DNA of 35,168 bases from Verrucomicrobiia bacterium (GTDB taxonomy: Bacteria > Verrucomicrobiota > Verrucomicrobiia > Verrucomicrobiales > DEV007), in assembly GCA_030430255.1 (NCBI GenBank), contig JAUIGD010000016.1, forward strand, positions 1 through 35,168, given 5' to 3'. The position numbers were made by a program, and so were the translations under genes. The notes under the pieces were generated by a model. That model searched no databases. It saw only the letters and a program-made list of their open reading frames with translations, and was not told the DNA's origin. Positions 24,018 to 32,457 of this stretch are shown here, in pieces; within the stretch, counting starts at the first letter, position 1; every line of letters starts with the position of its first letter.

Positions 24018-24248
24018 CCCTTGCGCCGCCCATCCGCCTCATCTGCCCTACTTGATACTTGGGAACCTGCTACTTGATCCCTGCCGCGCAGCGGCCCTTG
24101 CGCCGCCCATCCGCCTCATCTGCCCTACTTGATACTTGGGAACCTGCTACTTGATCCCTGCCGCGCAGCGGCCCTTGCGCCGCCCATCTGCCTCATCTGC
24201 CCTACTTGCTACTTGGGCACTTGCTACTTGATCCCTGCCGCGCAGCGA
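24018..24248. repeat. 77-bp tandem repeat, three copies, with internal CTACTTG heptamers
   Basis: Units start with CCCTTGCGCCGCCCATC at 24018, 24095 and 24172. Copies 1 and 2 are identical or nearly so; copy 3 is diverged. Each contains heptamers of the form CTACTTG, ATACTTG and ATCCCTG; in copy 3 they are clearest at 24202-24215 and 24224-24237. The period of 77 is eleven times seven. The third copy overlaps the last codons of the minus-strand flavoprotein gene. It is not a CRISPR: there are no unique spacers. Confidence 0.95.
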
Positions 24249-25707
24249 GCTCCGCCGCATGGAAGCCGCACATGCCGTGGACCCCGCCGCCCGGCGGGGT
24301 GGACGAGGAGCAGAGGAAGATGTCCGGCGCCGGGGTGCGGTAGGGCGTCGGCGACGCGACTGGCCTAGCAAACAGTTGCCGCCATGAATTCAGCCCGCCA
24401 GCCACATCGCCGCCGACGAGGTTGGCGTTGTGCGCCTGGTAGTCGGCCGGGGACATCGTCGCGCGGGCCTCGACCAGGTCCAGAAACCCGGGGGCGAAGC
24501 GCTCGACCTGGGCCTCGATCGCGGCGGTGTGGTCGCGCGGGTCGCCGGGGGGGACGTGGCAATATCCCCAGGCGATTTGCCCCCCCGCCGGCGCCCGGGC
24601 CGGGTCGCAGACGGTGGGCTGGGCGAGCAGGACGAAGGGCCGCTCGATGGCGGTATTGCTCGGCTTTGTGGCGCAGCCGATCCTCTCCGACGCGGCGATC
24701 TCGGCGAGCGTGCCACCGACGTGGACGGTGCCGGCCTTGCGGGCGAGCTCGGCCTTCCAGGGGATCGGTCCGCGCAGCGCCCAATCGATTTTGAACACGC
24801 CGGGCCCGTGGCGGAAGCGCCGCAGCTTGCGCAGGTAGCGGGCCGGCAGGCGGTCGCGGCAGATGGACGCCAGCGCGCCGGGTGTGGTGTCGAAGAGGTA
24901 GTGGTCGGCGGCGGGGAGTTCGGAGAGGTGCTCGACGCGCCAGCCGCAGATCAGCTCGCCGCCGAGGCTGCGCAGGTGGGCGACGAGCGCCGCGGTGAGA
25001 GCGCCGGAGCCGCCCTCGGCGACCGGCCAGCCGCCGGTGTGGCCGGCGAGGTTCAACATCAGGCCGATGGCCGAGGTGAACGGCGACTCGAGCGGCATGA
25101 TCGAGTGGGCGGCATGGCCGGCGAACAGCGCCCGGGCGGCTTCGCCCCGGAACCGCATCCGTGCCAGCCAGGTCGCTGGCCGCGCAGCATCGAGCCCGAA
25201 GCGGACGAAGGTCGGCAGGAGCGCCGGAGGCGGTGGCCGCAGGGGGCCGAGGAGTTTGGCGAACAGCGCCTCGCCGCGCTCGACCAAAGGCGCGAAGGTG
25301 CGCCGGTAGGCGCGGCCGTCGCGGACCCCGAGCAGCTCGGCGGTGGCGTCGAGTCCGCGCAGCATCGCCGCGCAGCCGCCGCCCCCGTCGAGCGGGTGGG
25401 CGAGAGGGACTTCCGGGTGCACCCAGCGCAAGCCGTGCTCGGTCAGCGGCAGGGTGCGGAAGAAAGGCGAGGCCACCCCCATCGGGTGGACCGCGGAACA
25501 GATGTCGTGCCGGTAGCCGGGCAGCGTGCGTTCCGCCGTCCGAGCACCGCCGCCCGCCTCGGGCGCGGCTTCGACCACCAACACCGAGCGCCCCTCTTGA
25601 GCCAGGCGGATCGCGGCGGCGAGCCCGTTCGGCCCGCTGCCGACGACCACGGCGCCGTAGCGATCGCGGGCGGGTCGGTCTCGGGGGGGGATCGGGACGC
25701 TCGGCAC
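24202..25707 (-). CDS. Phytoene dehydrogenase-like FAD/NAD(P) oxidoreductase
   Basis: A 501-residue flavoprotein of the phytoene desaturase/carotenoid isomerase-like group (COG1233 type). The N-terminal dinucleotide-binding motif is AVVVGSGPNGLAAAIRLAQEG followed by the acidic end VLVVEAAPEAGGGART. The C-terminal FAD contact is FLCSSSTPPGGGVHGMCGFHAA. Between them is a substrate domain with APAGGQIAWGYCHVPPG. It may act on an isoprenoid or other hydrophobic substrate, but no carotenoid genes are nearby, so the role is open. The last dozen residues, RQGSSSKCPSSK, are encoded by the third unit of the 77-bp heptamer-containing repeat, so the natural C-terminus has been replaced or extended by repeat DNA. 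It is divergent from giant CotH protein 2 across 149 bp. Confidence 0.92.
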   Translation of the reverse strand: MPSVPIPPRDRPARDRYGAVVVGSGPNGLAAAIRLAQEGRSVLVVEAAPEAGGGARTAERTLPGYRHDICSAVHPMGVASPFFRTLPLTEHGLRWVHPEVPLAHPLDGGGGCAAMLRGLDATAELLGVRDGRAYRRTFAPLVERGEALFAKLLGPLRPPPPALLPTFVRFGLDAARPATWLARMRFRGEAARALFAGHAAHSIMPLESPFTSAIGLMLNLAGHTGGWPVAEGGSGALTAALVAHLRSLGGELICGWRVEHLSELPAADHYLFDTTPGALASICRDRLPARYLRKLRRFRHGPGVFKIDWALRGPIPWKAELARKAGTVHVGGTLAEIAASERIGCATKPSNTAIERPFVLLAQPTVCDPARAPAGGQIAWGYCHVPPGDPRDHTAAIEAQVERFAPGFLDLVEARATMSPADYQAHNANLVGGDVAGGLNSWRQLFARPVASPTPYRTPAPDIFLCSSSTPPGGGVHGMCGFHAAELAARQGSSSKCPSSK

Positions 25708-25856
25708 GCGTCAGGGTAGCACCGGGGGCGGCGACGGCTGGGCTTTTTTCAGTTTACGTGGAGCGCGCTAGGGCGGACGCTCCTCCCGGCGCCCCACCGC
25801 CCACCCCCAAACCCCAAAACCCGCGCCCGCCCCGGCGGTCCGCACTTCCCCATCCC

Positions 25857-28800
25857 ATGCCGGTGCTCTGTCGAACGACCGCCTTGGCCGTGCTTGTGAC
25901 TTCGCTCTGCGTGGCGCTGCTCGCACGCGCCGGAGCCGAACTGATCATCACCGAGTTCGTCGCCGACAACCGGGACGGCCTCCTCGACGGCGACGGCGAG
26001 GCTTCAGACTGGATCGAGATCCACAACCTCGGGGACGCGGGACAAAACCTGGCGGGCTGGAGCTTGAGCGACGACCCGGCGCTTCCGGCACGCTGGCTGC
26101 TCCCCGATGTGACCCTGCCCGCAGGGGGCTACCTGCTGATCTTCGCCTCGGGCAAAGACCGCTCCGACCCCGCCGCGGAGCTGCACACCAACTTCTCGCT
26201 GAACGCAGGTGGCGAGCACCTGATCCTCGCCGCCCCAGACGGCACCGTGGCCAGTTCCTACGAATTCCCGGAACAACGCACCGACATCGCCTACGGGCGG
26301 TCTGGCCAGATGGCCGAATCGGTGCTGGTCCCGGAGGGCGGGCCGGCACGGTGGCTGGTGCCCGACGGCGCGGTTCCCGGCTGGATTGAGCCAGGGTTCG
26401 ACGACTCGGCCTGGGCGGCCGGGACGCTCGGCTTGGGCTACGATTTTTCGGCCGACTTCGAAGCCTACATCGACATCGACACACGGGAACCGATGTACAA
26501 CGAACGATCGAGCGCCTATCTGCGGGTGGAGTTCACCGTCGCCGCCCCCTCGCAGGTGGACGCACTGACCCTGAAGGTGCGCTACGACGACGGTTTCGTC
26601 GCCTGGATCAACGGCCAGCGGGTCGCCGCCGCCAACGCCCCCGACGCACCGCAATGGGATTCGGCCGCCACCGACCTGCACCTCGACTCCGAGGCGATCG
26701 AGTTCGAGCACTTCGATCTGGCCGCCGCGATCCCGCACCTGCGCGAGGGCAGCAACACCCTGGCGGTGCAGGCATTGAACGCCAACGCCACCAGCGCCGA
26801 TCTGCTCATGTCTCCCGAGCTCGTGGCCGGCGTGCGCGACGCCGACGCGCCCCGCCAAGTGGGCTACCTGCTGCAACCGACCCCGGGGGCGGCGAACGGG
26901 CGGGCGCTCATCGGCTTCGTCGAGGACACCAAGTTCTCCGTCGACCGGGGCTTCTACAACACCCCCATCGATGTCGCGATCACCTCGGCGACGCCCGGCG
27001 CGGCCGTCCGCTACACGACCGACGGCTCCGACCCGAGCCCCCATTCCGGCACCGTCTATACCGGCCCGGTGCGGATCGCCGCGACCACGACCCTGCGGGC
27101 GATCGCCTTCCGGGAAGGCTACCGTGCGACCGACATCGACACCCAGACGTACCTCTTCGCGGCCGATGTCAAAACGCAGCCGGAGATGGATCCCGACGTG
27201 GTCGAGGTCGCGCCGTACGCAGAGACGATCGAGTCCGACCTGGCCGCCACCCTGCCGGTGGTGGCGCTGACCTTGGAACACGAGCCATTCTTCGGCGCGG
27301 CGGGGATCTATTCGAACCCGTTCCTCAGCGGCCGAGCGGCGGAAGTCCCGGCGTCGCTGGAGTTCTTCGAACCCGGGGACGGCGGGGCGAGCTTCCGCGT
27401 CGGGGCGGGCGTGCGCATCCACGGAGGCAATGCGCGGGCGCACCCGAAGAAGCCCCTGCGCCTGTATTTCCGCGACGATTACGGCGACCGCAGGCTACGC
27501 GAGCCGCTGTTCGCCGGCAGCCCGGTGGAGTCGTTCGACCAGTTGATCCTGCGGCCGGGCGGGCACGACAGCTGGTCGCTGGCGGACACCTTCGGCCGCG
27601 ATCCGGACACCGATCTGCCGGCGCACGGGACGATCCTGCGCGACCAGTTCCTGCGCCGCACCGAGATCGACATGGGGATGATCTCGCCGCGCGGGCGCCA
27701 CGTCCACGTGTTCATCAACCGTCGCTACTGGGGCGTCTATGACCTGCACGAACGCGCCAACGCCGCGTTCTTCGAGGCGCACCTCGGCGGGGCCGAGGAG
27801 GACTACGACGTGCTGCACCACCCCGAGGTCTTCGGCGAGGACTACGTCGCCGTCGATGGGGACGGAGCCGCCTGGGACGAGGCCAGGGCCATCGCCGCGG
27901 GGAGGGTCAGCGGCCGCGACCAGTTCGAAGCGCTGGGCGGATTGATCGACGTCGACAACCTCATCGACCACCTGATCGTCAGGATGTGGGGCGGCGACTA
28001 CGACTGGTGTGGGCCGGTCGCTTGGAACGGCGACGACGTCACCTATTTCGATAGCAAGAACTGGTATGCGGGGCGCCGCAGCCGGGGCGACCAGCCCGGG
28101 CGCTTCCACTTCTTCTGTTGGGATGCCGAGATGTCGATGGGCAACCATCTGATGTACAATCTGAACCCATTCGACCCGCCGGCGATGCGGGTGCCCGACC
28201 TCGATCTGACCGGCGCCAGCGACCCGGGGTCGCCGCTCGAGTTCTACGCAGCCCTCAGGGAGTACGTCCCGTTCCGGGTGCGGTTCGGCGACCGGCTGCA
28301 CAAACACCTGTTCAACGATGGGGCCATGAGCGTGGTCAACAACCGCCGGCGCTGGGACCAGTTGTGGGGGCAGCTACGCGAGCCCATGGTCGCCGAATCG
28401 GCGCGCTGGGGCGACGAGGGTGCGGAGGGCGGCGAGGAGCCGTTCACCCGCAACACGACCTGGCTCCCGGAGGTGTTCTGGATCCGCAACACCTACATCC
28501 CCACCCGCAACGCCGAGCTCGTTTCCCAATTCCGCGCCCGTGGCCTCTACCCAGACACCGCCGCACCGACCTTCAGCCAGCACGGCGGCGAGGTGCCGGA
28601 GGGCTACGCCTTGGAGATCGCGTCGCCCGGCAACGTGATCTACTACACCGACGACGGCAGCGACCCCTACGTCGTCCCCGAGCGGCGGGAGGTCGTCCTG
28701 ATCGGTGACGGGGCGCCCGCCCGCGCCTTCGTGCCGCTGGCGGGCAACGGCGGCGCGGCGCTGTCCACCGCGCAGTGGACCGGCTTGGCAGAGCCGGCGA

Positions 28801-30353
28801 ACCTCGCCGCCTGGAGCGAGGGGACGACGGGGGTGGGCTACGAGGTGGGAGGCGGCGCCTACGGCGCGCTCATCGGGCTCGACGTCGTGGAGGCCTACGG
28901 CGACAACCCGGGTGCCTATGTGCGCGTCCCCTTCGAGCTTCCCGCCGACCTGGCGCCCGGCGAACTGTTGGCGCTGACGCTGCGGATGAAGTACGACGAC
29001 GGCTTCGTCGCCTATCTCAACGGGGTGCGGGTGGCGTCCGCCAACGCGCCCGCCGCGCCGGGGTGGAACTCGGCGGCGAGCACGAACCGCCCGGATCTGA
29101 TCGCCGCACAGTTCCAAAGCTTCGATCTCTCCGCGTCGTTGGCGATGCTGCAGCCGGGGGCGAACGTGTTGGCGCTCCACCTCTTGAACGACGGCGCGAA
29201 CAGCAGCGACATGCTCGGGGTGCCCACCCTGGAAGCGTCGGTGGCAGTGGAGGAGGGCGGCGTGGCACCGACCGCGCAGGCCTACACCGGACCCGTCGCC
29301 CTCGATGCGACTTCGCAGGTGCGCGCGCGCGCGGTCGACCAGGCGACCGGCGAGTGGTCGGCGCTGACCGAGGCGACCTTCCTCGTCGGCGAGCTGGCAT
29401 CCGCTTCCAACCTCGTGGTGAGCGAGCTGCACTACTACCCGGCACCGCCGCAGACGCCGGCCGAACGCGCCGTGGCGGGGGGCCGGACCGACTTCGAATT
29501 CCTCGAGCTGACCAACGTCGGCCCAGGCACGATCGACCTGACCGGGGTCTCGTTCTCGCAGGGGATCGAGTTCGAATTCGCTTTCGGCGAGGCGCTGAAC
29601 GCGCTCGCGCCGGGCGCCTCCGTGCTGGTCGTCGAAGATGCCGCTGCCATGGTGGCGCGTTACGGCGGGGCCGTGAACGCGTTCATCGCCGGGGAGTTCG
29701 CCGGCGACACCAAACTGAGCAACAACGGCGAGGCGGTCACCCTGCTGGCCGCGGACGGCGCGGTGATCCAGAGCTTCCGCTACAGCGCCGCGCCGCCTTG
29801 GCCGGTGGCGCCCGACGGCGGCGGCTACCCGATCGAACTCGTCTCCGCAGCCACCATGCCCGACCACACCGCGCCCGAGAACTGGCGCCTCGCCACGTTC
29901 GAAGGGGGCACGCCGGCCGGGCTGCGGCAGCTGGCCGCGACCGCCTTCTCCATCTGGGCGCAGCAGTACTTCGACCCGACCGCCCCCGGGGGCGTGGTGG
30001 ACTCCCGCCCCGGCGCGGACCCTGACGCGGACGGCTGGCCGAACCTCGCCGAGTTCGCCTTCGGCACGATCCCGGACGACCCGGGGTCGCAGCCCGGATT
30101 GGAAGTGTTCATCGCTACGATCGACGGCCTGCGGCACCTCGCCGTCCGCTATCCGATGGCGGCTGAGGCCTCCGGCAGCGTCCTCGTGAGCGGCGAGTTC
30201 TCGGAAGGCCTGGCCGCGTGGAGCGGCGACACGATCGACATGGGCGTGGTCGGCAACGGGACGGATGGGCGGCAACGGCGGGCGCTGCGGGCCTCGGCGC
30301 CGTTGGGCGAAGGATCGCAACAGCTGCGGCTACGGTTGGAGTTGCTAGAGTGA
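25857..30353 (+). CDS. Giant secreted lamin-tail/CotH-kinase protein 2
   Basis: A 1498-residue paralogue of the protein at 14622. A signal peptide (1-27) precedes: a lamin tail (about 28-148, DWIEIHNLGDAGQNLAGWSL) whose closing PTPGAAN strand comes only after an inserted galactose-binding-like module (160-335, GFDDSAWAAGTLGLGYD); a chitobiase-C-like domain (356-434, VRYTTDGSDP); a CotH kinase-like domain (about 468-778) with RIHGGNARAHPKKPLRLYF and FFCWDAEMSMG; a second chitobiase-C-like domain split by another galactose-binding-like module (901-1175); a second lamin tail (1181-1354); and GADPDADGWPNLAEFAFGT near 1384-1402. The DWPHNN stretch of protein 1 is here DWCGPVAWNGDD, so activity may differ. 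The frame is open far upstream on the opposite strand of the flavoprotein gene; ATG 25857 is chosen for its signal peptide. Confidence 0.9.
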   Translation: MPVLCRTTALAVLVTSLCVALLARAGAELIITEFVADNRDGLLDGDGEASDWIEIHNLGDAGQNLAGWSLSDDPALPARWLLPDVTLPAGGYLLIFASGKDRSDPAAELHTNFSLNAGGEHLILAAPDGTVASSYEFPEQRTDIAYGRSGQMAESVLVPEGGPARWLVPDGAVPGWIEPGFDDSAWAAGTLGLGYDFSADFEAYIDIDTREPMYNERSSAYLRVEFTVAAPSQVDALTLKVRYDDGFVAWINGQRVAAANAPDAPQWDSAATDLHLDSEAIEFEHFDLAAAIPHLREGSNTLAVQALNANATSADLLMSPELVAGVRDADAPRQVGYLLQPTPGAANGRALIGFVEDTKFSVDRGFYNTPIDVAITSATPGAAVRYTTDGSDPSPHSGTVYTGPVRIAATTTLRAIAFREGYRATDIDTQTYLFAADVKTQPEMDPDVVEVAPYAETIESDLAATLPVVALTLEHEPFFGAAGIYSNPFLSGRAAEVPASLEFFEPGDGGASFRVGAGVRIHGGNARAHPKKPLRLYFRDDYGDRRLREPLFAGSPVESFDQLILRPGGHDSWSLADTFGRDPDTDLPAHGTILRDQFLRRTEIDMGMISPRGRHVHVFINRRYWGVYDLHERANAAFFEAHLGGAEEDYDVLHHPEVFGEDYVAVDGDGAAWDEARAIAAGRVSGRDQFEALGGLIDVDNLIDHLIVRMWGGDYDWCGPVAWNGDDVTYFDSKNWYAGRRSRGDQPGRFHFFCWDAEMSMGNHLMYNLNPFDPPAMRVPDLDLTGASDPGSPLEFYAALREYVPFRVRFGDRLHKHLFNDGAMSVVNNRRRWDQLWGQLREPMVAESARWGDEGAEGGEEPFTRNTTWLPEVFWIRNTYIPTRNAELVSQFRARGLYPDTAAPTFSQHGGEVPEGYALEIASPGNVIYYTDDGSDPYVVPERREVVLIGDGAPARAFVPLAGNGGAALSTAQWTGLAEPANLAAWSEGTTGVGYEVGGGAYGALIGLDVVEAYGDNPGAYVRVPFELPADLAPGELLALTLRMKYDDGFVAYLNGVRVASANAPAAPGWNSAASTNRPDLIAAQFQSFDLSASLAMLQPGANVLALHLLNDGANSSDMLGVPTLEASVAVEEGGVAPTAQAYTGPVALDATSQVRARAVDQATGEWSALTEATFLVGELASASNLVVSELHYYPAPPQTPAERAVAGGRTDFEFLELTNVGPGTIDLTGVSFSQGIEFEFAFGEALNALAPGASVLVVEDAAAMVARYGGAVNAFIAGEFAGDTKLSNNGEAVTLLAADGAVIQSFRYSAAPPWPVAPDGGGYPIELVSAATMPDHTAPENWRLATFEGGTPAGLRQLAATAFSIWAQQYFDPTAPGGVVDSRPGADPDADGWPNLAEFAFGTIPDDPGSQPGLEVFIATIDGLRHLAVRYPMAAEASGSVLVSGEFSEGLAAWSGDTIDMGVVGNGTDGRQRRALRASAPLGEGSQQLRLRLELLE

Positions 30354-30424
30354 TCGCGGTGGCGCAAGCATCCGTGCTTCCCCCCAACACCCTCATTCTT
30401 GCAAAGGTTCCTTGCGCCACGGCT

Positions 30425-30607
30425 CTAGCCCGGATCGATCACCACATCCGCAGGCGAGGCGCCGCCATTCGTTGATGCTGAGTAGGCGGCGGCAGGGATC
30501 GGCGAGCGGCTGGGTAGACACCCTGCCCGAGCCGATCACCACGCCAACACCCTCAGCGTCAACGAGGGCGAGCCGCAGCCCGGAGCTTGGTGATCGATTC
30601 GGGCTAG
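30425..30607. repeat. Structured 183-bp element with terminal inverted repeats, copy 2
   Basis: This is the complete copy. The left end CTAGCCCGGATCGATCACC (30425-30443) and the reverse complement of the right end (30589-30607) match at 18 of 19 bases, and the mismatch is a G-U wobble if the plus strand is transcribed. CTAG forms both outer boundaries, as would a four-base target duplication. The inner stem GTTGATGCTGAG/CTCAGCGTCAAC and a central hairpin are kept from copy 1. The element fills most of the space between convergent giant CotH protein 2 and the GNAT gene, and its right-hand CTAG is the GNAT stop codon. It may double as a bidirectional terminator. Confidence 0.88.
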
Positions 30608-31002
30608 CCCCGCACCCACGCCGAGCGATGGCGCTCGAATCCGACCTTCGGGTAGTAGCCCTCGGCGGCGGGCGCGGCGAGGAGGACGAGCTTGCAGCCC
30701 GGGCGCAGCGCCGCCGCCGTCTCGTCGATGAGGCGGCGGCCGATGCCGCGGCGCTGGTAGGCGACATCGACCGCGAGGTCGGACAGGTAACAACAGTAGG
30801 CGAAGTCGGTGACCGAGCGCGCGACCCCGACCAATAACCCGCCATCCCAACAGGTGGCCGTGAGGTCGGCGCCATCGAGCATCGCCTGCAAGGTCGACGC
30901 ATCGGCGGGCCGGCGCGCCGCCAAGGTCGACCGCCCCAACAGATCGCGGAACTGATCGGCGGTGATCGCCCTGCCGGTTTCGAAATTCAACCGCGGCTCC
31001 AT
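30604..31002 (-). CDS. GNAT family N-acetyltransferase
   Basis: A 132-residue acetyl-CoA-dependent acetyltransferase. The acetyl-CoA loop is QRRGIGRRLI, preceded by strand 4 in YLSDLAVDVAYQ and followed by VLLAAPAAEGYYPKVGFERH, the strand 5/helix 4 signature of the superfamily. The substrate cannot be told; small GNATs like this often modify amino acids, antibiotics or protein N-termini. It begins nine bases after the symporter stop on the same strand, so it is probably co-transcribed with it. Its TAG stop lies in the CTAG boundary of the 183-bp element, as in the HIT gene, so the last one or two residues may be element-derived. Confidence 0.92.
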   Translation of the reverse strand: MEPRLNFETGRAITADQFRDLLGRSTLAARRPADASTLQAMLDGADLTATCWDGGLLVGVARSVTDFAYCCYLSDLAVDVAYQRRGIGRRLIDETAAALRPGCKLVLLAAPAAEGYYPKVGFERHRSAWVRG

Positions 31003-31011
31003 CTCGAAGCC

Positions 31012-32358
31012 CTACTCCTGCAGGACGGCTTCGCCCTCGCTCTTGGCGACGAGCACCGCGCCGCAGGAGTCGCTGAAGATGTTCACGCTGGTGCGGCACA
31101 TGTCGAGGATGCGGTCGACGGCGAAGATGGCGCCGATCGCCGCCGGCGCGGCAGCGCCCCAGGGCTGCTGGGCGGCGACGTTGTTGACGATGATGACGAT
31201 GGCCACCAGGCTCGCGCTCGGCACGCCGGCGACGCCGACGCTGGTCAGCAGCGCCAGCACCACCACGGTGACTTGGGTCGCGACGTCGAGCGAGGCGCCG
31301 AGCACCTGGGCGATGAACAGCACGGCGACGCATTCGTAGAGGGCGGTGCCGTCCATGTTCACCGTCGCCCCGAGCGGCAGGACGAAGCTGGAGGTGCGCT
31401 TCGAAACACCGGCGTTGTCCTGCAGGCAGCGCATCGAGATCGGCAGCGTCGCCGACGACGAGGCGGTGGTGAACGAGGTGAGGAGGGCGTCGCGCATGGC
31501 GCGGTAGTGGCGCAGCGGGTTGACGCGGCCGATCAGCGCCAGCGCCAAGGGCAGGGCGACGAAGAAATGCAGCCCCAGCGCGATCAGCACGGTGAGCATG
31601 TACTTGAGCATCGACAGCAGGAATCCCGGCCCGGTCTGGGCGATGATCGAAGCCATCAGGCCGAAGACACCGATGGGGGCGAGCTTCATGATCCAGCGGG
31701 TGACGGTGATCATCAGGTCGTTGAGGCCACCGATGGCGGTGACCAAAGCCTCGCGCCCGTAGCCGTCGATGGCGTTCAGCCCGAAGGCGGTCAGCAGGCT
31801 GATGACGATGAGCCCGAGCATCGCGCCGTTGTCGGAAGCGGCGGCGAGGACGTTGGTCGGGATCATGCGGACGATCAGGTCTCCGACCGCGCCGAGCTTG
31901 CTCTTCTCGTCCTCGACCTTGTTGGCGCTGGCGGCGATCTCGTTGCCCTTCGCCTCGAAGTCGTCTCTGTTGTCCGCGATGAACTTCTCCACCACCGGGT
32001 TCGGCTTGCCATCGACGAGCCCCGGTTGGATCACGTTGACGACGGTGAGGCCGATGACGATGGCGACCGCGCTGGAGCCGATGTAGTAGGCCAGAGTCTT
32101 GCCTCCCAGACGCGCGAATCCCTCCACTTTGTGCAGGCCGGCGATGCCGGTGACGATGGAGCTGAAGATGAGCGGCACGATGATCATCTTCAGCAGGCCG
32201 ATGAAGATCTTGCTCCCGAGCAGGTCGTAGAGGGCGAGCGTCTTCGACTCCTTCACCGCGTCGATGTCGCCGCCGAACGCGGTCTGGGTGACCCAGCCGG
32301 CGAGGACGCCGAGCACGAGGGCGATGAGGATGAGCCAGTGTGGTTTGAGGCGGGGCAT
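31012..32358 (-). CDS. Dicarboxylate/amino acid:cation symporter (DAACS family)
   Basis: A 448-residue inner-membrane protein of the GltP/DctA family, which takes up glutamate, aspartate or C4-dicarboxylates with Na+ or H+. Eight hydrophobic segments plus re-entrant loops are expected; the diagnostic substrate-binding motifs are TTASSSATLPISM (HP1 serine-rich loop) and VNMDGTALYE (helix 7), followed by the HP2-like SVGVAGVPSASLV. There is a hydrophilic insert, about residues 125-155, between early helices. No paired regulator is present. The gene is divergent from gltX across 99 bp and followed by a GNAT gene after nine bases. Glutamate uptake next to glutamyl-tRNA synthetase is suggestive but may be chance. 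Confidence 0.94.
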   Translation of the reverse strand: MPRLKPHWLILIALVLGVLAGWVTQTAFGGDIDAVKESKTLALYDLLGSKIFIGLLKMIIVPLIFSSIVTGIAGLHKVEGFARLGGKTLAYYIGSSAVAIVIGLTVVNVIQPGLVDGKPNPVVEKFIADNRDDFEAKGNEIAASANKVEDEKSKLGAVGDLIVRMIPTNVLAAASDNGAMLGLIVISLLTAFGLNAIDGYGREALVTAIGGLNDLMITVTRWIMKLAPIGVFGLMASIIAQTGPGFLLSMLKYMLTVLIALGLHFFVALPLALALIGRVNPLRHYRAMRDALLTSFTTASSSATLPISMRCLQDNAGVSKRTSSFVLPLGATVNMDGTALYECVAVLFIAQVLGASLDVATQVTVVVLALLTSVGVAGVPSASLVAIVIIVNNVAAQQPWGAAAPAAIGAIFAVDRILDMCRTSVNIFSDSCGAVLVAKSEGEAVLQE

Positions 32359-32457
32359 CGCCGGAGGCTAAGGGGGGAACCCGCGCCGAGTAAACCCCTT
32401 TCCCGGCGGCGGCTTCCCTTTGACCGCGCGCCGAGTCTTCGCGAAACTCGGCACCCC
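32359..32457. promoter_or_regulatory. Divergent symporter/gltX intergenic region
   Basis: These 99 bp separate two divergent starts and must hold their promoters. No clear -10/-35 pair, operator or Shine-Dalgarno sequence is visible on either side; the assignment rests on gene orientation only. Confidence 0.3.

Noticed and set aside
24018-24248. CRISPR array
   Set aside because: The 77-bp units are contiguous and have no unique spacers; no cas genes are present.
28374-30320. 648-codon minus-strand frame opposite the end of giant CotH protein 2
   Set aside because: Composition shadow; the opposite strand holds the lamin-tail and galactose-binding-like modules.
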